64,000 bases of DNA, from the NCBI GenBank assembly GCA_020543525.1, contig JAHYIO010000005.1, positions 1,399,001 through 1,463,000 on the forward strand. The letters are read 5' to 3'. This document shows positions 57,663 through 64,000 of the stretch, in pieces. The position numbers and the translations under genes are program-made. The notes beneath the pieces are model-generated. The model did no database searches. It was not told the origin of the DNA and worked only from the letters and a program-made list of their open reading frames with translations. This DNA is from Coriolopsis trogii. Its lineage: Eukaryota > Basidiomycota > Agaricomycetes > Polyporales > Polyporaceae. Position 1 is the stretch's first letter, and the number at the start of each line of letters is the position of its first letter.

Positions 57663-58400
57663 TACTTCGGTCCCAATTTTCTCCACAGCACGTCATGTTT
57701 TGGTTCACGCATCGCCGATCTATGGACGGTGAGCGCTCTAGGACTCCACGCACAACCCATATTAGTAGCGAATGCGCTACGACTTACCCACAACAGTGTC
57801 CGCACGTCCCGCACGCGACCAGGGTCGCCCCAAAGTCGATGAAAGCTACAGCAGGCGGTTTCGAGTCGGTCATAGCATCAGCATCAGGCGGGAAGTAACG
57901 AGCCGGACGGACGTACGGGCGAGCAAGCACTCGAGGACCATCAAGAGGTATGCGAAAGGTAGGCACACGGCGTAGACGACGAACTTCAATGCTTTCGTGA
58001 GCGCACACCGGATGGGCCCTCGACTTTCGACTTTCCCGTCCCCGATCACGGGGTTGGTGACTATCTCCACGCGGTGCATACAAGAGTAAGCGAGTCTGCA
58101 TGTCGAGCAAGACGGTAAGGTCAGCTCACGGTATAGAACGCGAGTGCTCATTCGGGTGGTGTACGCACCCCATTTTCGTACGATATCCTGAGGTTGGTTA
58201 GCAAAGTTGGGTTCAGTATCAGATCGGGAGGGGATCCTGCCCGCCGTCTCTGGCAGAATATATGCCGTGCTCTTCGATCTCCACAGCTGCGTATTGCATC
58301 CTGAAAGGCGCTGGGTGGTGGCACTGGTATGTGGTGAGTGTAGCATTACACCTGTGGCTCTGGTGACGTGATCTGAGAGAGTCCCCATTCAATCGCGCAG
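57663..58400 (-). CDS. Small membrane protein with Cys-rich C-terminus, paralogue A
   Basis: The 3' half is well supported by comparison with paralogue B. One exon ends CGACATGCAG|, then comes AYSCMHRVEIVTNPVIGDG and the hydrophobic segment KFVVYAVCLPFAYLLMVLEC. An intron (GTACGT...TGTAG) then leads to PFIDFGATLVACGTCGHCC, a GTAAGT donor and the last exon SAMREPKHDVLWRKLGPK with stop at 57663. So it has one or two membrane segments followed by a C-x2-C-x2-CC cluster. The 5' exons are unresolved: ATG at 58578 or 58376 are candidates and the region 58310-58190 carries a clear branch site and CAG before DIVRKWG. No family is recognised. Confidence 0.5.
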
Positions 58401-58923
58401 CTGGAGCATATATGCTACGTAGCCTATTACGTGTGGCCAGGAATGGCGTGGGGAACCCAAAGTGCATATTTGCCTCACACCGCTGACTTCTTGGACGTCG
58501 GACAGGTACGTAGTAGTCCGGATGCACAGCGCTCAGCAGCTTGCCTTGCGCTTTGAGCGCTTGAGTCTTCGCCTCCATGAGTGATCACTACTACATGATC
58601 ATATTTCCGTCTCACTCTCAGCACGCTCGTTCCCTCTTCAAAGTCGGTCGATCGTTGTTCGCCGTTCAATGACACGTCACGATCATAGGAATTCTACGCG
58701 CCCGCGTCAAGAATACCCTCTCATAGCCGATTCGCTCGAGGGGACAAGCATGGCTTGAGTGTTCGTGTGAGCATTCTTTTGCGATTCATCCTGGGTGCCA
58801 GTACGAGCGTTGTCTGTCATCAGCGCATCCCGGCTTGGACCTCCTTCAATTCCTGTATGACGGATGATATCTGCATACACCACAGGCGAGTATCGGGAGC
58901 ACTCAAGAACTAGTCGAGAAACC
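58401..58923. other. Spacer between paralogues A and B
   Basis: May hold the first exon of paralogue A (MEAKTQALKAQGKLLSAVHP at 58578); otherwise nothing is supported. Confidence 0.4.
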
Positions 58924-59560
58924 TCATGGCAACTCTGTCTGTTCGCGCAAAGCGGATCTGCAGGGCCATGTGTGAGCATTCCTGGTGTCCACGCAAGTCT
59001 CACCAACGATATCAATTGTGACTGACTCGCAGTAGTGTCCGCACGTCATGCACCCGATCATGGTCGCCCCAATGTCATACAAAGCTGTCACATGCGGCAC
59101 GGTTAACGCACTGCGAGCACGGTCAGGCGGGATGGATCCGACGTACGTGTGAGGACACATTGGAAAATCCCACAAAGAAGTGCGAAAGGCAGGCATGCCG
59201 CGAGGACGACGTATTGACACGCGTCAGTCACGGCACGCACGACGGACCCTCGACGGGCGGCGTGCCCGTACTCGAACAGGGGGTCTGCGATTGTGAGTGC
59301 TCCGTACGTCATACAAGAGTAAGCAGCGATTCTGCATGTCGAGCAGGGCAAGGTCAGTCCACACAGTGCATCAGGTCGACCGCCCTGTGCGCTAGCCAGT
59401 GTACGCACCCCATTGTCGCACAATATCGAGGCGGTCAGTGTGGGGGTGAAGATCAGAATGGGAGGGGTTCGTCCCATGGCCAGCCCCATATCTTCATGCT
59501 CTTCAATCTCCACAGTCGCAGCTTGTGAGTTTGACAACGGGTTTGGCAAGTGTTAGCCAT
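58924..59560 (-). CDS. Small membrane protein with Cys-rich C-terminus, paralogue B (possibly decayed)
   Basis: This is a tandem copy of paralogue A on the same strand. It shares AAYSCMTYGALTIADPLFEY, the hydrophobic segment QYVVLAACLPFALLCGIFQC, then across an intron PLYDIGATMIGCMTCGHYCE, and the last exon SALREQTELP with stop at 58924. The last exon is shorter than in A. In the exon before the SYSCM-type block, the frame that aligns with A (VRQWG) contains a stop where A is open, and the first exon of A has no clear counterpart, so B may be a truncated or frameshifted copy. An alternative frame there (VEIEEHEDMGLAMG) is open. Confidence 0.45.
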
Positions 59561-59914
59561 TCGGGCTGTACATGTGACTAGATGACGTCGGTCCCCCATA
59601 CACGCACAGATGGAGCATATGCTTGGGGCAGCCTGTCACTTGTCGTCGGACGTTATAAACTGCATGTGAGATGTATGACGCGTGATGCCCGCTGGGTGCA
59701 AGATGATTGTCCGTCACCATCGTTGTCTGTCATTACTCTAGAAAGCGGAACTATCGATACATGAGAATGCGAGCGACGCAAACCAATCATGAGTCTATGC
59801 TGTATGCGCGACCTGTCTATACCCAGAAAGATGAGAGCTAGAAAACCAAGAACGTCGTGAGAGCGAAAAAAAAACAGAAAAGCACAGTCCATGCAAGCCA
59901 ACTATACCTAAACT
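59561..59914. other. Intergenic, nothing supported
   Basis: 5' flank of paralogue B and 3' flank of the DHA2 transporter, both minus strand. Confidence 0.5.
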
Positions 59915-62003
59915 CTAGACGTTAGTATCACCGGAGAACTCGTGTATCTGCGTGTGGTCTTCAGGCTGAAGCTGCCGGAACTCGTCCCTCGGTGAGCCCG
60001 AAGCCTCGGAGGCAGGCCTAGTCTCCGCCATCTCGGGCTTCACGTTCTTCTCGGTAACGATAGTCTCCTCGACCTGCTCCAGCGTCTTCGTCTTCTCCGC
60101 CTGCTCAACAGCGTCCTCCGCGGCACCGTCCTTGCCAACACGATAGAACACGAGCAGCGCCACGAACTCGACGCCAACGATACCGAGCAGGAACCAATAC
60201 GCCGCCGCGCGCCCCGCATAAGACTCCCTGCCTCCCCGCGTCTTCTCCACGCTCGCCTCGATCGAGCCCACAGCCGAGATCCCAAGCGCAGACCCCAACT
60301 GGAGCGCGCCGTTGAAGATGGCCCCGACGGTGCCCGCCATGGCCGCCGGGCTCGTGCGGAAGATGGCGATGTTCGTGTGCGTGTACATGAGCATCGCGCC
60401 CGCCGAGCCAACGACGAACGCGGGGAAGATGAACGGCCAGTACCGGTCGGGGCTGTCCGCGAGCGCGAGGAGGATGGTGGCGACAATGCAGCCCGCTTCG
60501 CCCGTGAGGATGAGCCATTTCGAGCTGATGACGCGCGAGAGCGAGCCGGTGAAGCTCATCGCGAACGCGAGGACGCCGATGGGAAGCCTATGAACAGATC
60601 CCCGTTAGCATGAAGAGGTTGATGCGCGCGGGTGGAATGGGAACGTACATGTGGATGGCGGTCGAGATGGCGCTCCAGTGCCAGACGTCCTGCCAGAGCG
60701 TGGTGTAGATCGTGAACACCGTCGTCCACCAGAAGAACGGGAGGAGCGCGGTCGCGAACAGGACCGAGAAGTTGGGCAGGAACCACGTCCGCGGCGGGAT
60801 CGCGGCCCTGTCGGCCCGGACGCGCGTCTCAAAGTAGAAGAAGCCGCCGACCATGAGCACGGCGATGATGAGTGGCGTCAGGACGCCCGCCGTCGCCCAT
60901 CCTTCGGTCGTGCCAGACGTGACGGCATAGATGAAGAGGATCAGCGCGGCTGTATGCGTACATCGCAGGATTAGCATTGCGTGCGCCTGTACCGTACAGG
61001 AGACTGACCTGTCAGAATCGACACACCGCCGAGATCCAAGCTCTTCCAACGCGCGCCCGCATGCACCGCGACGTCGTCCACGCGAGGCTCTTGCTGGGGG
61101 ATGACGACGATGCACAACGCGGCGATGGGCATGCACACCATGGCGACGAACCAGAACACCCAGGGCCAAGACGCATACTGCACAAAGATGGCGCCAATGA
61201 CGAGTCCGAGGACTGTCGACCACAGCACCTGTCAGCACTCACTCTCAGAGCGCAAAGAGGGAACGCGTCTCACCGTTCCCGACAGCACCGCAGCCACCAA
61301 ACACGCCTATCGCGCGCGCCTGCTCCGTAGGGTCCGTGAAGACGTTGACAAGAAGGGTAAGTGCGGAGGGGATCGTCAGAGACGCCGCTGCGGGATCGTC
61401 GTCAGTGAGCCGTTCATGTAACCATACTTTTTGGGGTGCTCACCGATGCCACTGAGCGCACGCAGGACGATGAGCGGGATTTTGCTCGTCACGAAGCCAG
61501 CGCCGATGGAGAGAATACCCAGGCCAGCGACGCCGCCAATGAACGCGAACTCTGAGGAGAGGCGTCAGCCGGCCCGGTCCCCGACGCATACACAGAAAAA
61601 AAGCAAGCGCGCGGACTTACTGGGGTTATAGACGTCGCTGATGCGCCCGCTCTGTAATATGCACATACGTCGCTCAGTCAGCAAAGTCCTTACTTATCAC
61701 GCCCGGAGCGCGGTCGGAGTATGCACTCACGATGAGCAAAAAAGAGGCGAACGTGAGCTGGAACGCGCTGATGATCCACGTCGACTCGGCCTCGGACATG
61801 TCGAGGTCGATGACGAGCGACGGGATGGCCGAGAAGAGCGCGGAGTTGTTGAACGCATCCAGGAATTGCGCAAGACAGAAGATGATGAGGAGGACGTAGC
61901 GGCGCGCCGCTGAGTACTTTTGGGGGACGCGGCCGTCGACGAGGGTCTGGGTCGGGGAGAGCACCGTCGAGGGATGAGGCTTTGCGGATGGTGGGGCGAT
62001 CAT
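59915..62003 (-). CDS. MFS transporter, DHA2 family (14 TM)
   Basis: Seven exons: 62003-61731, 61651-61621, 61551-61444, 61387-61274, 61212-61009, 60949-60649 and 60587-59915, giving 567 residues. The first helix region reads RYVLLIIFCLAQFLDAFNNS. Motif A-like SGRISDVYN follows TM2. TM4-5 hold AASLTIPSALTLLVNVF and FGGCGAVGNVLGLVIGAIFV (motif C region). The centre contains the two extra helices typical of DHA2 (AALILFIYAVTSGTTEGWA, VLMVGGFFYFETRV). The C-terminal half has FGSLS-like MSFTGSLSRVISSKWLIL and YTHTNIAIFRTSPAAMAG. The tail is acidic and Glu-rich. It is a likely proton-coupled drug, amino-acid or siderophore-type exporter; substrate is unknown. On the minus strand a TATAAAG lies at about 62219-62213. 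Confidence 0.9.
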
Positions 62004-64000
62004 GTCTCTTGGGCCGTGATGGTGCTATGCGCGAGTGTCTATACTGAATGTCTATCGACCCGATGAGTGTATGTATCAACGACAAGGGAGCAGATCGAGA
62101 GCAAGTCTAGAGGGAGGGAGGCCAAAGGGCCCTGCTGTAGAGAAACGTTCAAATGCGTGCGGGGTCGTGAGGGTATCGTGGACAAAGAACAGACAAACCC
62201 CGCGACTTATCTCTTTATACCCGACGCCTCGCCTCCTTCGCGCACATTCGAATTCCAAAAACCGATTCGGAGTCGAAGCTGGTGGCAGACTCAGCGCCGC
62301 TGTACAGTCATCACGCAAAGCGGCGGTCTGTGCTATAGCCTATCAGCAACGGCTTCTCACGTCAGTCTATCGCTCTTGCTTGGCCCAACGTGGGGTGCCC
62401 CGGCCAATCGTAGCGCGAGGGAGGGTGGGCAGGTCGTCGAGGAGGTCGAGAGCGAGAAACCATTTTGACTTTTACGTGCGGCGCCTCTTTCTGCGGTCAC
62501 GCGGCATATCCTCGGCAGATCCCCCTCTTTCCACTCATCTCCTTCCATTGCTTTAAATGGTGCGCCTTCTTCACCTCTTGGGGAGACCGTTTACTATCTT
62601 CCGAGGACACTCGACTCCTCCAAAGCTCTAGCCGGTGCAAAGCTGCTCCTAACGAGCAGATAAGACTCGAAGATGATGCCATCTCAAAGTTAGTGACGAT
62701 CCTTCTCAGCAGGCATCCATGCCCGACCACTGATTACAAAGCGCGGTCTACAGGGTTCAGAGTAAGGTTCAGGCTGTTCAGCAGAACCCGGGACGTGACC
62801 CGGAGAGGCAGGACATCCCGACCTCTCGGAGAGGTACCGGATATCATCCTTCTCCATCTCAATCTGAGTCACCAGAGTACGTCGCGCACCTCATATGCTC
62901 GGGTTGGTCAGCACCTCGAGCACGACATACGAACGGACGTTGTGCATAGTCTTCAGATGGGGCAGCATAGAGCGGTGGTGGTCACTGAGTAGACAGGATC
63001 GTATGGAGAGCCTGCAGTGAGCGCCAGCCTCGCCCGGCGTGACACTCATGGATTGCTCTAGCACCGCTACAGGATCGAGACTTGCCATATTACAACTTTC
63101 GGGCTGACCAACAGCTCTGCCAAGTAGCATGCATGACCAGCAAGTACCGCACGTACTTATAACTTCTCGCTACCCGGCGCTATACACGCGCGTGGGCGCT
63201 TCATTCCGTGTCCCACCGCTACAGATCGGCCAATCGGGCACCCAAAAAAAGCGATAAAGTATGTGCAGTTCCCTCCAAAGAAAGCCCCCATCCAAGAACA
63301 TTTCCGGCCTGGCCTTACAAGAGTCACGCACAACAGATCTGTTCTGTTGCCAGCGTCGTGCATGAAGCACATCGCGCCCACGTGACCGCGTTTCTCCTCG
63401 GAGGCTCGGAGGCTCGGGGATGAGGCCTTGAGGATCATCGAGGGACGCACTGCTCGCCCGCGGATTCCGATCCTCGCCGTCCTCGACGTCCCGTTGAGGG
63501 AATTCCCCTCCAGGTAACAACTTTGTCTAGGGTGGCGCCCGCTCGCCATAGCAGATGCCGTCATGAAGGATTCCTCGGCCATCCTCGAACCTTGTCCCCA
63601 AGTTAGAGCCTGCTGAATCAGCGCGTGCCCGTTCTCGACGCGTACGTCCTGCGAGAACCTCACTGTTGGTCGGACTCGAGAACGTCATGTCCCATGCGGC
63701 TTTGGTCTTGTGGAAGCAAGTATCGTGTTCCTATGTTTCTGCAACACGACGCCAGCTCGACGGCTGCCAAAGACGTAGCCTATCACGTACGACGTGGTAT
63801 AAAGAGGACGGCGAGGTTCGCAGATGCCTCGACGGAGAGCGCTTGCATTGTAGCTGCCGTGCACACCCTGACTAGAGATACAATAATAACACGTAACTTA
63901 GAGGTGAAAAAGAGCGCAGGCATACCTCCCCTCGTGCACGTCGGACAAGAGTCACAAGTCGCGTCGCGGGCACGAGCACTCACACAGGCGAGTCGTTCGT
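62004..64000. other. Long stretch without a supported gene
   Basis: The first 220 bases are the promoter of the DHA2 transporter. Beyond that, several open frames on the minus strand (for example 63157-63663) have no motif, coiled coil, signal peptide or splice support. Near the right edge the minus strand reads CDSCPTCTRGG followed by a GTATGC donor, which could be the end of an exon of a gene starting outside the window. Confidence 0.4.

Noticed and set aside
59949..60613. Plus- and minus-strand frames overlapping the DHA2 transporter exon
   Set aside because: Arg/Ser/Ala-biased shadows of the transporter's last exon, which has a clear membrane-protein reading.
63157..63663. 168-residue minus-strand frame near the right end
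   Set aside because: No recognisable motif and erratic composition; nothing nearby suggests exons joining it.

Overview
The window looks like nuclear DNA of an agaricomycete (mushroom-forming or wood-decay basidiomycete). The evidence is a dense gene layout on both strands, many short GT-AG introns of about 45-75 nt, six class I hydrophobin genes, a DUF6593-type protein, an intron-rich histone H4 and single-pass membrane proteins of a style common in Agaricomycetes. I could assemble about 25 protein-coding loci by joining exons. No rRNA, tRNA, CRISPR array or prokaryotic feature was seen. Gene models were built by eye from reading frame, splice signals and, where possible, comparison of paralogues inside the window.

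Layout. 1-2023 (-): 5' part of a single-pass membrane protein that runs off the left edge. 2388-2761 (-): small Cys-rich candidate with a stop after its signal peptide. 3337-about 7680 (-): large unrecognised protein with a possible PD-(D/E)XK core. 8190-9866 (-): septin of the Cdc12 type. 11067-13773 (+): 810-residue protein with an internal duplication and presequence-like motifs. 14663-14878 (-): small secreted peptide candidate. 16612-20710: first hydrophobin cluster (one ordinary gene, two with long N-terminal inserts). 21147-22680: two adjacent non-autonomous DNA transposons. 23110-24795 (-): F-box protein. 25322-26163 (-): MYND-finger protein, divergent from 26433-28180 (+), a DnaJ protein of the Caj1/Djp1 type. 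28665-37377 (-): giant sacsin-like protein with two ATPase modules and a C-terminal BTB domain. 37950-38682 (-): ATP synthase OSCP (ATP5). 39193-39426 (+): small Cys-rich candidate. 40138-40895 (-): TFIIIC subunit 6, divergent from 41121-41766 (+), histone H4. 42111-43185 (+): FtsJ/Mrm2 rRNA 2'-O-methyltransferase. 44222-46116 (+): DHA1-type transporter. 46575-48676 (+): WDR8/WRAP73-like WD protein. 49553-about 56330: a 2.3-kb segment repeated three times in tandem, each copy with one hydrophobin carrying a proline-rich tail after the last cysteine. 56370-57074 (+): DUF6593 protein. 57663-about 59560 (-): tandem pair of small membrane proteins with Cys-rich ends. 59915-62003 (-): DHA2-type 14-TM transporter. 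62004-64000: no gene supported.

How it fits together. Housekeeping genes (septin, ATP5, H4, TFIIIC, Mrm2, WDR8) are single copy and well preserved. Lineage-specific genes (hydrophobins, small secreted or membrane proteins, F-box, BTB-sacsin, transporters) fill the remaining space and show tandem duplication. The strongest unusual signal is the hydrophobin set. All six share the eight-cysteine core and the same two intron positions, but they differ in where a long low-complexity module is attached: none, between signal peptide and first cysteine, or after the eighth cysteine.
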